Positions 44,413 through 52,922 of a DNA stretch of 64,000 bases are shown here, in pieces. Position numbers and translations under genes: made by a program. The notes beneath the pieces are model-generated. The model searched no databases. It saw nothing but the letters and a program-made list of their open reading frames with translations, and was not told the DNA's origin. Each line of letters opens with the position of its first letter. The first letter of the stretch is position 1. This stretch comes from Rossellomorea sp. SC111 (lineage in GTDB: Bacteria > Bacillota > Bacilli > Bacillales > Bacillaceae_B): positions 124,001 through 188,000 of the forward strand of contig NZ_JANIOC010000003.1 of assembly GCF_024733565.1 (NCBI RefSeq). The letters run 5' to 3'.

Positions 44413-45938
44413 TGTATGACCCCTCCATTTACTAATTCATTTCCGATCTCTTCAATCTCGTGTAGAAGGGAATGAATATCTTCCGGCTTTGTTCTTGGAT
44501 TCAATAACGTCAATTTCAAGAAGGTTTGACCCTTTATCACTGTTTTCGCAATAACCCCTTTCCCCTTATATAGCAGGGTTTGCTGGATCGTCCGGTTCAA
44601 ATGATTGAGATCGAGATCATTTCCTTCCATCCTTTTCGGCTGATAGCGAAAGATGACTGTATTGATTTCCGGCTCAGGGTTTTGTATCACAATGTCCTTT
44701 AACTCTTCCATATAAGAAGCTGTGTATCTGGAGAGCTTCACCGTTTCATCGATCATGCTGCCAAAAAGGTCGGTCCCCAGTGTCTTTAATGACAGATACA
44801 GTTTCAACGCATCGAATCTTCTCGTTGTTTGAACCGACTTATTCACCAGGTTCAAGATGCCCTCTTCATCGTCTTTGACGGGATTCAAGTAATCAGCATG
44901 ATAGGATAGATAACGGAAATTGACCTCATCCTTAACGAGGAAGGCTCCGCAACTGATCGGCTGGTAAAATAATTTGTGAAAATCTACCGTGATGGAGTCG
45001 GCGTTCCCCAACCCTTTCAGTTTGTCTGTATGAGAATGACTCAGCATCAGTCCACCGCCGTATGCGGCATCGATATGGAACCACAGTCCCTGCCGACGGG
45101 CGATTTCTGCCAGTTGCTCCATTGGGTCGATACTTCCAAAATCGGTGGTCCCACACGTAGCAACAAGGGCAAAGGGCAATAAGTCCCCCTGATCAAGCTC
45201 TTGTAGTGTTTCATTCACTTCCCGGACGCTCATCCGATGATGTTCATCGGTCTTAACCGTCACAACCGCTTGTTCTCCCAATCCCAATTGGGAAGCCGCT
45301 TTCTTCACAGTGAAATGGGCCTCTTCTGAACAAAGAATCCTTAATCTGTTAAAGCCTTCTGGTAAACCATCCCGTTGTACGTTATGGTTCCATTTCGAAT
45401 GACAGAAGGCATCGCGTGCCAACAGGAGTCCCATATAGTTGGACTGTGTTCCACCACTTGTAAAGACTCCGCCGGATGATGCCGGAAGCTTTATTTTTTC
45501 CGTCAACCACTTCACCATTTCCGCTTCCACATAGGTGGCAGCTGGACTCTGATCCCAGGAATCCATCGATTGATTGAGCGTTCCGATGATCAATTCCGCC
45601 GCCACCCCTGGAAGAAGGGGAGGGCAATGTAAATGAGCCATGCTCTTTTGATGGGAAATGTGGAGACTGTTTTTCAATATAGGTCCATTAATTTCATCCA
45701 GGACACCTTCAAACGATTTTCCTTCAGGAGTGAAGGTCATGATCGGTTTGATTTCTTCTTCTATTGCTTCTGGCATTTTCCCGACAAAGGGCTGCCCCGT
45801 GCCTTCATATAGATTTTGCAGCTTCTTACTTACTCCATCGATCAGTTCATGAAATACCTGGATACTCTCTTCCCCTTGATGAAGGAAGAAGGAATCAACA
45901 TTTTGATTAGTATCTCTATCGATTGTCTTCACTTTCAT
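44409..45938 (-). CDS. L-2,4-diaminobutyrate decarboxylase (RhbB-like)
   Basis: A 509-residue PLP-dependent group II decarboxylase that converts 2,4-diaminobutyrate to 1,3-diaminopropane. PLP-site motifs are HIDAAYGGGLM and the lysine in TVDFHKLFYQP; an upstream GGTQSNYMGLLLAR segment is typical of the family. It lies four bases after the aminotransferase gene stop and overlaps the IucA-type gene. Paired with the aminotransferase it provides the diamine backbone. Confidence 0.93.
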   Translation of the reverse strand: MKVKTIDRDTNQNVDSFFLHQGEESIQVFHELIDGVSKKLQNLYEGTGQPFVGKMPEAIEEEIKPIMTFTPEGKSFEGVLDEINGPILKNSLHISHQKSMAHLHCPPLLPGVAAELIIGTLNQSMDSWDQSPAATYVEAEMVKWLTEKIKLPASSGGVFTSGGTQSNYMGLLLARDAFCHSKWNHNVQRDGLPEGFNRLRILCSEEAHFTVKKAASQLGLGEQAVVTVKTDEHHRMSVREVNETLQELDQGDLLPFALVATCGTTDFGSIDPMEQLAEIARRQGLWFHIDAAYGGGLMLSHSHTDKLKGLGNADSITVDFHKLFYQPISCGAFLVKDEVNFRYLSYHADYLNPVKDDEEGILNLVNKSVQTTRRFDALKLYLSLKTLGTDLFGSMIDETVKLSRYTASYMEELKDIVIQNPEPEINTVIFRYQPKRMEGNDLDLNHLNRTIQQTLLYKGKGVIAKTVIKGQTFLKLTLLNPRTKPEDIHSLLHEIEEIGNELVNGGVIH

Positions 45939-45942
45939 GACT

Positions 45943-47292
45943 TTACTCCGTAAGAGAAGCTACTAAAGCTTCTCTGAAAATCGAAACCACTTCATCGACT
46001 TGCTCTTCTGTGATGATCAATGGCGGAAGGAAACGGACCACTGCCCCATGTCTTCCCCCTACCTCCAGGATCAATCCCCGTTTGAAGCATTCACGCTGGA
46101 TTCCACTCGCAACTTCAGGGTTAGCCGGCTTGCTACCGACCGCTGAACTTGTCTTAGCAGAATCAATGATCTCCACTCCTACCATCAGTCCTCTGCCTCT
46201 TACATCACCTATCTCCGGAAATTCTTGTTGAAGCTTTTGCAAAGAGTGAAGAAGTCTTTCTCCCATTTCCCCTGCATGGTCGACCAAGCGATTCTCCTTA
46301 ATGAATTTCAATGTTGCAGTCCCTGCTGCCATGGCCAGTTGATTTCCTCTGAATGTGCCGATATGTGCCCCCGGTTCCCAGGCATCCAGGTCACGATCAT
46401 AGATTACGACGGATAGGGGGAGACTTCCTCCGATCGCTTTGGAAAGGACAAACACATCCGGTACGATCCCTGCATGCTCAAAGGAAAATAGTTCCCCAGT
46501 GCGTCCGATTCCCGTCTGTACTTCATCGATGATGAGTGGAATTCCCCGCTCACTAGTGATTCTTCTCATTTCCCGGATCCATTCGATCGGTGCCGGTATG
46601 GAGCCACCTTCACCTTGGACCGTTTCAAAAATCATGGCAGCCGGTGGTAATATTCCACTCTCTGGATCATCAAGTAGATTCTCGATGTATTGACTGCTGA
46701 TGCGATGACTCTCCTCTCCCCCTACTCCAAATGGGCAGCGATATGTATATGGATAAGGTAAAAAGTGAGTATCAGGCATCAGTCCCTGTACGTTCTTTTT
46801 TGGGCCCAGATTTCCGCTGATCGCCATCGTTCCGTGAGTGGCACCATGGTATCCGCCTTGAAACGTAAGAATACTTTGTCTCCCGGTTGCTGTCTTCACT
46901 AATTTCAACGCAGCTTCAATCGCATCGCCGCCTGTCGGTCCACAAAATTGGATCTTCGCACGATTACGAAATGCTTCCGGCAACGAGGAGAATAATTCAT
47001 TTACAAATTCCTCTTTCACAGGCGTCGTAATATCTAATGTATGTAATGGCCGCTTATCACGGATCACTTGCTCCATTGCCTCAATGACCACCGGATGATT
47101 GTGACCCAGCGCTAATGTTCCCGCTCCCGCTAAGCAATCCAAATATTTATTCCCTTCCATGTCCGTGACATAGATTCCCTCTGCTTCACTGATTGCCAGT
47201 GGAATTCTTCTCGGATAGGATCTCGCATTGGACTCGCGTCTTTCTTGTTGGTCCAGTAATTCTCTATTTGAAATGGCACTTTGTACTTTCAT
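45943..47292 (-). CDS. Diaminobutyrate-2-oxoglutarate aminotransferase (RhbA-like)
   Basis: A 449-residue class III PLP aminotransferase that makes 2,4-diaminobutyrate from aspartate semialdehyde and glutamate. PLP motifs: PTGGDAIEAALKL, IIDEVQTGIGRTG and the catalytic Lys in LSKAIGGSLPL. AAAGGAAG eight bases upstream supports ATG 47292 over a frame to 47340. First gene of the siderophore operon, behind Fur-box promoter sequence. Confidence 0.93.
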   Translation of the reverse strand: MKVQSAISNRELLDQQERRESNARSYPRRIPLAISEAEGIYVTDMEGNKYLDCLAGAGTLALGHNHPVVIEAMEQVIRDKRPLHTLDITTPVKEEFVNELFSSLPEAFRNRAKIQFCGPTGGDAIEAALKLVKTATGRQSILTFQGGYHGATHGTMAISGNLGPKKNVQGLMPDTHFLPYPYTYRCPFGVGGEESHRISSQYIENLLDDPESGILPPAAMIFETVQGEGGSIPAPIEWIREMRRITSERGIPLIIDEVQTGIGRTGELFSFEHAGIVPDVFVLSKAIGGSLPLSVVIYDRDLDAWEPGAHIGTFRGNQLAMAAGTATLKFIKENRLVDHAGEMGERLLHSLQKLQQEFPEIGDVRGRGLMVGVEIIDSAKTSSAVGSKPANPEVASGIQRECFKRGLILEVGGRHGAVVRFLPPLIITEEQVDEVVSIFREALVASLTE

Positions 47293-47338
47293 AATCAAAT
47301 CTTCCTTTCGTGATAGATTGGCTTTTGCTTCCAACGTC

Positions 47339-47390
47339 ATCTTAATTGATAATGATTATCAATGTCAATAGTGATTGATAACTATTCTCA
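47339..47390 (-). promoter_or_regulatory. Fur-controlled promoter of the siderophore operon
   Basis: TGATAATGATTATCA (47347-47361) is a perfect Fur box inside the spacer of a minus-strand promoter: -35 TTGACA (47368-47363) and -10 TAAGAT (47344-47339) with 18 bp between. A second box, TGATAACTATTCTCA (47376-47390), has two mismatches and lies just upstream. The arrangement predicts strong repression by iron-loaded Fur. Confidence 0.85.
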
Positions 47391-47620
47391 ATTAATTATA
47401 TTCTCTGCAGATACTTTGGATGAATCTCTTTCGTTTCGGCTCATCGTCCCGCCGTTCCTGGCGTTGAAAGGGGATTTACTCGCCTTAAAAATAAAATCAA
47501 CTGCATTACACTTTTTTGTACGACCACCACAATCAGTCATAAAGACTCACTCTGTAATACAGGACAAAAGTTTTATTTACAGCACTTCTTATTGAGAATT
47601 CATTTTAGTGAAACACAAAA

Positions 47621-47646
47621 AAAAACCGGAGAATAGTCTCCGGTTT
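47621..47646 (-). terminator. Rho-independent terminator
   Basis: On the minus strand AAACCGGAGA / TCTCCGGTTT with a 4-base loop and a long T-run, just after the second DDAH-like gene. Confidence 0.92.
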
Positions 47647-47670
47647 ATCATTTCATTCAATTAAAATCGT

Positions 47671-48615
47671 TCATCCTCTTTCAAATGGCAGCGTCATGCA
47701 CCGGATCCCGCCCCCGCCTTTTTCAAGTTCACTCACATCCACTTCAACCAGTTTCTTACCTTTTAAAAACGGATGATCATTCAATATCTTCTTATTGGCC
47801 TTCGTGCTGATCAACAGGGTTTCCGGGTCCAGATTCAGAAAATTGATATCCGCGACCGTATGCTTTACCTCATCCGTCCATAATACGTCGAAGCCGTGAC
47901 GTTTGATAAACTCCTCCATCATCACATACCGTCCCCCATTATCAGAGACGATTTGAACAGGGAACAGCCTCATATAGCTTTTGGCAATGAGGAGATTTTC
48001 CCCGGCAACATTGCAATTCATGTCCAAATGCATCGTTTCACCCGTCCTGGGTAAGTCGATGATCCCGATTTCCGTAAATCCAGCCTGAAAAATTTTCCCC
48101 TTCAATGCTTCAATGCTTTCGATGCTCGATCTAAGGCCCGTATTAATGAATACGGTATCCCTGTTCAACACAAACACATCCCCATTTTCCAATGCCTTTA
48201 CCCGGTTATTATCCTGAATGCAAAACGTCATCTCATCAAACCAGGATTGAAATAATTCATGACTGTGAATATATTCAGGTGCTCTCATCGTAGTGCCGGC
48301 ATCACCCGGGATCACCGTTTTCCCGTAGACACATGCCAGATCCCTTACAAAAACACGGTTGATGAGCTGTTGATTCAAGTCCTTAACTTCATCTTTAAGG
48401 TGTTTGGAGTAATCGATGACCTTTACACCTGCATCTTCCATGGCACGCATCATCTCTTCATGGTTTTCCTTCGCTTTCTCCTGGTTTACCGGTTTCTCCC
48501 ACCCTACATAATCCGCCGTTCTTTGATCGGGTACATCCACTGATGAAGGCGGGCATACCATCACCGTCTTTAATTCTCCATGTTCGTTCCAGCAATTTGG
48601 ATGAATCTTTTCCAT
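47671..48615 (-). CDS. Amidinotransferase/DDAH-superfamily protein (second copy)
   Basis: A 314-residue pentein-fold enzyme. Motifs: NGDVFVLN (substrate-binding Asp), HLDMNCNVAG (catalytic His) and a C-terminal catalytic Cys in GGIRCMTLPFERG. It starts MEKIHPNCWNEHGELKTVMV, typical of YkgA-like hydrolases of guanidino compounds. It differs clearly from the 10422-11279 copy, so it is probably functionally distinct rather than a recent duplicate. Divergent from an amino-acid permease, which might bring in its substrate. Confidence 0.82.
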   Translation of the reverse strand: MEKIHPNCWNEHGELKTVMVCPPSSVDVPDQRTADYVGWEKPVNQEKAKENHEEMMRAMEDAGVKVIDYSKHLKDEVKDLNQQLINRVFVRDLACVYGKTVIPGDAGTTMRAPEYIHSHELFQSWFDEMTFCIQDNNRVKALENGDVFVLNRDTVFINTGLRSSIESIEALKGKIFQAGFTEIGIIDLPRTGETMHLDMNCNVAGENLLIAKSYMRLFPVQIVSDNGGRYVMMEEFIKRHGFDVLWTDEVKHTVADINFLNLDPETLLISTKANKKILNDHPFLKGKKLVEVDVSELEKGGGGIRCMTLPFERG

Positions 48616-48742
48616 CAGCCTGCCTCCTCGATATCAATTCCTCTTACTTTCTCCTTTCTCATGAAAAATCATTCCGTTTCCAATCACATAATTCATGAGC
48701 CGGAACAACACAATATGAAGGATAAAGGTCAGGTGAAATGAT

Positions 48743-50053
48743 ATGAGCAAATGTACGAAACAGACTAATCTAACGTGGTGGCAGCTCTCTTTCATCGGAG
48801 TGGGCTGCATCATCGGAACCGGGTATTTCCTTGGGTCTGCCATACCGATTCAAAGAGCGGGTTCCTCGGTTCTCATTGCCTACTTAGTGGCCGGTATCGG
48901 CACGTGGATGGTTTTCCAGGCACTGGCCAAACTAACGGCACATCACCCGGAAAAGGGTTCATTCCGGACATATGCTAAACAAGCATATGGTTCCTGGGCA
49001 GGGTTCAGTAACGGATGGGTGTATTGGTCTGCAGAAATGTTGATCATGGGAAGTCAATTAACCGCACTCGCCCTCTTCGCCCAATTTTGGTTCCCACAAA
49101 TCCCGCTTTGGATATTCACGGGCGGATTTGCCCTTCTCGGTTTAGTGATCATCCTGATGGGAGTCCGAAAAGTAGAACAAATGGAGAATGTTTTCGGAGT
49201 GATGAAAGCTGCTGCCATCATCATGTTTATTATCATTGCAAGTGCCGCCATGTTTGGCTGGCTTGGGGGTGGGAGTTCGGTTCGGGTCCTTCAATCTCCC
49301 ATAAAGGAAGTTCTCCCACATGATGGCAAAGGCTTATGGCTCGCCCTTCTTTTTGCCTTCTATGGATTCGGGGGGATTGAAGTGATGGGTCTGATGGCCA
49401 AGGAACTGAAGGATCCAAAGGAAGCCCCGAAATCAGGGAATATCATGCTTTTGATTTTGACGATCCTTTATATTCTTTCCTTTTATCTCGTATTAAAGCT
49501 GGTACCTGCAAACAGGATCGACCCAAATGAAAGCCCATTTCTGACAGCCCTTGACCAATACAGCATTCCGTGGGTCCCCCACATATTCAATGCCATTCTG
49601 ATCATTGCCGGATTTTCTACCATGGTCGCTTCTTTATACGCCGTCACCACGATGCTCGTGGCTCTGGCCGAGGAAGGCGATGCTCCCGGGATTTTTGCCA
49701 GAAAGGGGAGAATGGCCGTCCCGCTTCCCGCCTTTGGGTTGACCACTTTGGTTGTTGCACTATCCATTGTCGTTGCCATGCTCCTTCCGGATAAGCTCTT
49801 TGAATATATTACTACCGCTGCAGGGCTGATGCTTCTGTACACATGGCTTTTCATCCTGGCTTCCTTTCACAAACTCATGAGCCAAACAGCCTGGGACCTG
49901 ATTCGAACGATCATTGCCCTGCTTCTCATTCTGTTTGCCATCAGCGGTACTCTTCTTGATGGAGTGAGCCGTGTCGGCTTCTTTGTCAGTCTGGGATTCA
50001 TCCTCTTGATTGCTGTAGCTGCCTTCATAAAAGAAAAAAAAGTTAAAGCTTGA
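48743..50053 (+). CDS. APC-family amino acid permease
   Basis: A 436-residue, 12-helix amino acid transporter. The first helix has GVGCIIGTGYFLGSA, the conserved APC substrate-site bend, and helix 6 the FYGFGGIEVMGL segment. The AAT-type pattern suggests uptake of amino acids by proton symport. GGTGA lies a few bases before the ATG. It is divergent from the DDAH-like hydrolase, so an arginine- or citrulline-type substrate is possible but unproven. Confidence 0.88.
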   Translation: MSKCTKQTNLTWWQLSFIGVGCIIGTGYFLGSAIPIQRAGSSVLIAYLVAGIGTWMVFQALAKLTAHHPEKGSFRTYAKQAYGSWAGFSNGWVYWSAEMLIMGSQLTALALFAQFWFPQIPLWIFTGGFALLGLVIILMGVRKVEQMENVFGVMKAAAIIMFIIIASAAMFGWLGGGSSVRVLQSPIKEVLPHDGKGLWLALLFAFYGFGGIEVMGLMAKELKDPKEAPKSGNIMLLILTILYILSFYLVLKLVPANRIDPNESPFLTALDQYSIPWVPHIFNAILIIAGFSTMVASLYAVTTMLVALAEEGDAPGIFARKGRMAVPLPAFGLTTLVVALSIVVAMLLPDKLFEYITTAAGLMLLYTWLFILASFHKLMSQTAWDLIRTIIALLLILFAISGTLLDGVSRVGFFVSLGFILLIAVAAFIKEKKVKA

Positions 50054-50057
50054 TGCC

Positions 50058-50795
50058 TTAACTCTTGATTTTCTTATGCATGTGTGAAAAGGGGCATTTG
50101 CTCATGGAAGAATCATCGTCGCTGAGATAATACTGCTTCCACTCGTAATTGTCTTCCTGTCCGTACCATTTCAAGCTGGGATGAGGATCGACACCGTCAT
50201 ATTCAACGAGCCGTTTTCGAATGACCTTCTTTAATTTCTGACCAAATGCTGTGGACGAATTGATTTCATCAAATACCCACCGGGGCTGGAAGGCGAGGAG
50301 AAAATATGGAAAATGACGACTCTTTCGGATAATATGAGCTGGTGTCGCGCAGAAGGCAAAATAAGGTTCCCCGTCAAAACAAAACTCCCATGTGTGGTCA
50401 TGGGGATCCTTTCCGATATCAACCGGCCAAGGCTTATCATCCAGCTCGTGTACCCGATTCAATAAGTCCCAGAAAATGTGTTGATACGATTCAACGGAAC
50501 CTGCGATTTCATCTGATTGAAAAAACACAACAAGTGATGCATACTTCCCTGTATCCCTTGAAATACCTCCGTATTCCTTTAATAAAGAGACCAGCATATC
50601 CGTCGCTTCATCCTTTCTCGGATCTCCTGCAAAACCGAAGCGCAATGTATCTGTTAGATAGCCTTGTTTACCCGGTACGCACGGGTATGGATGCTCTTCA
50701 TCACACATCAGTTCCGAGAAGTGTGTATAGGCAGATTGCTGCCAGGGAGTAAGCTCTTCCACATGTTGATCAATCCAACCTTTTGTATATATCAT
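50058..50795 (-). CDS. YqcI/YcgG family protein
   Basis: A 245-residue soluble protein of the YqcI/YcgG family. Recognisable parts are EEHPYPCVPGKQGYLTDTLR near the N-terminus, the SLVVFFQ and WDLLNRVH core, and the Cys-rich tail KCPFSHMHKK. The family is found mainly in Bacillus and its biochemical role is unknown; a conserved Cys pair suggests metal or heme ligation, which is speculation. Converges on the APC permease. Confidence 0.82.
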   Translation of the reverse strand: MIYTKGWIDQHVEELTPWQQSAYTHFSELMCDEEHPYPCVPGKQGYLTDTLRFGFAGDPRKDEATDMLVSLLKEYGGISRDTGKYASLVVFFQSDEIAGSVESYQHIFWDLLNRVHELDDKPWPVDIGKDPHDHTWEFCFDGEPYFAFCATPAHIIRKSRHFPYFLLAFQPRWVFDEINSSTAFGQKLKKVIRKRLVEYDGVDPHPSLKWYGQEDNYEWKQYYLSDDDSSMSKCPFSHMHKKIKS

Positions 50796-50857
50796 GGCCG
50801 ATCCCTCCTAAAGATTACACATCTATCCTATTAGGAGGGCGCCAATTGGGTGTCTGT

Positions 50858-51493
50858 CTAACCAAATAATATGCGACAGGCCTCTACGCCGAAATAAATG
50901 CCAAACCCCATCAGAACGGTACCCGATATGATGGAAATGATCCTCAGGATGAGGGGACTCACCAGTTTCCTTGCCCCCGTCGCAACAAAAGCCATCGTCA
51001 CATCCCAAAGGGTTATTCCCAGAAATATTCCCAAACTATACAAGAAAAGCTGCGAGGATTCATATGCTCTGGACGTCTGTGCGAGAATCGATCCATAGAT
51101 TCCAAGCCAGAATAAGATGCTTAACGGATTCGAAATCGCCATAAAGAAACCCGTCCGGAACGCTTTTCCTTTCGACTCATTCTGCGATGGATGTGAGGAA
51201 GATGTGAGGGTACCCGACTTTTGGATGCTTTCGATTCCCGTATACGTCAATATTATAAAACCAAAGATCCATAAACATAGTTTTATCAACGGTGTATCAA
51301 TGAATTGAGCCAATCCAAAATAAATAAGGAGCATGAAGATGGCGTCTGCCGCCATCCCCCCGACTCCAACAAGCCAGGCATGAAAGAAACCGAATCGGAG
51401 CCCCTTGTCCAATTGGGCGGCGTTGATCGGTCCCATAGGTGCAGACAGGGATAACCCTAAGACGATATAGCTAAAAAATATACTCATATTCAA
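50858..51493 (-). CDS. LysE family amino acid exporter
   Basis: A 211-residue membrane protein with six hydrophobic segments. The opening LSLSAPMGPINAAQLDKGLRFG is the LysE/RhtB signature, and NPLSILFWLGIYG is the central helix motif. Such proteins export basic or other amino acids or their analogues. No regulator gene is adjacent. Confidence 0.88.
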   Translation of the reverse strand: MNMSIFFSYIVLGLSLSAPMGPINAAQLDKGLRFGFFHAWLVGVGGMAADAIFMLLIYFGLAQFIDTPLIKLCLWIFGFIILTYTGIESIQKSGTLTSSSHPSQNESKGKAFRTGFFMAISNPLSILFWLGIYGSILAQTSRAYESSQLFLYSLGIFLGITLWDVTMAFVATGARKLVSPLILRIISIISGTVLMGFGIYFGVEACRILFG

Positions 51494-51627
51494 ACCACCT
51501 TCGAGTTGACTTCTCCCTATTGTATTCGGACATGCCAGGAAGTATTAGACCAACCCCGACTTAGTCATACATAATTTTATTTTTCGGGGTTATTCTAATC
51601 ATCGAAACCATTAGAGGAGGAATATAT

Positions 51628-52266
51628 ATGAATAACCAAGGTCAATCAAACGGGATGCCGCAACCTGGCGCGAAGATGCCGCCGAATATGATGAACACCC
51701 AAAGCCAAGACCACGGAGGTCACGAGCTCTTTGATGCCCATGAAGTCATCGCTGGGATCATCAGCATGCTCGACCAATATCAAATGTATGATCAGCACAT
51801 TCAGGACCCGGAATTGAAAGATATGGTCAAGCGCCAGACCGACTTCGTGACGACCATGTACAATACCATTGTAGGAAGCTTCTCGACCGGACAAGACCCT
51901 GTAGTCCCGACACAACAATACCAAATGACCCAAAACCATACGACCACTTATGGTATCAAACCCGGAGCACCAAAAAAACCGAATCAATCCGTGCAGGAGC
52001 TTTCCGATAAAGGCTTGTCCGCTTATATGCTGGGACAGACGAAATCCCTGGCCACACTCCTTGCCATGACGGCTCTCGAGATGACAAATCCCGTGCTTCG
52101 CCGTGTTGTTGCAGACAGTGTACCGAATTTCATTGAAATGAGTTATGAAATTTTCCTTTACCAAAATAAGCACGGGTATTATCAGGTTCCCCAACTGAAT
52201 GCACAGGATATGACCCTCATGCTGCAGAGCTATACAACTGTCCCGCAGCAAAACCTACCTCAATGA
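51628..52266 (+). CDS. Spore coat protein, CotF family
   Basis: A 212-residue coat protein. A Pro/Met/Gln-rich N-terminal stretch is followed by the CotF domain (about residues 28-195), a ferritin-like helical fold with DAHEVIAGIISMLDQYQMYD and the later YEIFLYQNKHGYYQVP. Coat CotF-domain proteins are processed or cross-linked in the outer spore layers. A CATACATAA sequence about 60 bases upstream resembles a SigK -10 element, but spacing to a -35 AC is short. AGAGGAGG precedes the ATG. Confidence 0.9.
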   Translation: MNNQGQSNGMPQPGAKMPPNMMNTQSQDHGGHELFDAHEVIAGIISMLDQYQMYDQHIQDPELKDMVKRQTDFVTTMYNTIVGSFSTGQDPVVPTQQYQMTQNHTTTYGIKPGAPKKPNQSVQELSDKGLSAYMLGQTKSLATLLAMTALEMTNPVLRRVVADSVPNFIEMSYEIFLYQNKHGYYQVPQLNAQDMTLMLQSYTTVPQQNLPQ

Positions 52267-52279
52267 TCTGGACTCTAAT

Positions 52280-52309
52280 GCCCGCACCTTCATGGATGCG
52301 GGCTTTTTT
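52280..52309 (+). terminator. Rho-independent terminator
   Basis: GCCCGCA / TGCGGGC with T-run after the CotF-family gene. Confidence 0.88.
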
Positions 52310-52388
52310 GGGGTTAGCTCATTGAACCACTTTCCGCCTCATACATAGAATAGAATGATAAGAAAGTGAAAAAGGAGGTTTGGTCCCA

Positions 52389-52883
52389 TTGATCCACACC
52401 GTAAAGACAGGAGAAACTCTTAATCAGATATCAAGGGATTTCAGGACCCCCCTGGCTGACATCCTGAAGGCTAATCCCGGTATCGACCCGGATCAACTAT
52501 ACCCGGGACAGACGATCAACATCCCAGGAATCCCCGATACAACGGGAAATCCCTACAGAATTCAAGTGTCTGTTAACAACCGGACTCTTCGACTATTCAA
52601 AGATGGGGTCCAAGTGAAAGAATACCCCATTGCAGTCGGAAGGGTCCTGTTCGAAACGCCTATCGGGGAATTCATCATCATCAATAAAGCACCGAATCCC
52701 GGGGGGCCCTTTGGCACGATGTGGATGAGCTTATCCAACGAAAGCTATGGGATCCACGGAACAAATAACCCTGCCTCCATAGGGAAAGCGGTATCCAAAG
52801 GGTGTATCAGGATGAATAACAAAGACGTGGAAGAGCTCTCAAAAATCGTACCGGTCGGGACTCCGGTATCGATCACCCCATAA
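52389..52883 (+). CDS. ykuD: L,D-transpeptidase with LysM domain (YkuD-like)
   Basis: A 164-residue enzyme. An N-terminal LysM domain (about 1-47, GETLNQISRDF) binds peptidoglycan; the YkuD domain has HGTNNPASIG and the catalytic Cys in SKGCIRM. It forms L,D cross-links in peptidoglycan, in spores or vegetative wall. No signal peptide is visible, as in B. subtilis YkuD. AAAGGAGG with 10-base spacing supports TTG 52389; an in-frame TTG at 52380 lies too close to it. Confidence 0.92.
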   Translation: MIHTVKTGETLNQISRDFRTPLADILKANPGIDPDQLYPGQTINIPGIPDTTGNPYRIQVSVNNRTLRLFKDGVQVKEYPIAVGRVLFETPIGEFIIINKAPNPGGPFGTMWMSLSNESYGIHGTNNPASIGKAVSKGCIRMNNKDVEELSKIVPVGTPVSITP

Positions 52884-52922
52884 AGAAAGAAGTGTATAGA
52901 GCGAACTATACACTTCTTCCCT
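52884..52922. terminator. Bidirectional terminator
   Basis: A perfect stem GAAGTGTATAG / CTATACACTTC with T-rich flanks, between ykuD (+) and the aspartate kinase gene (-). Confidence 0.85.
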
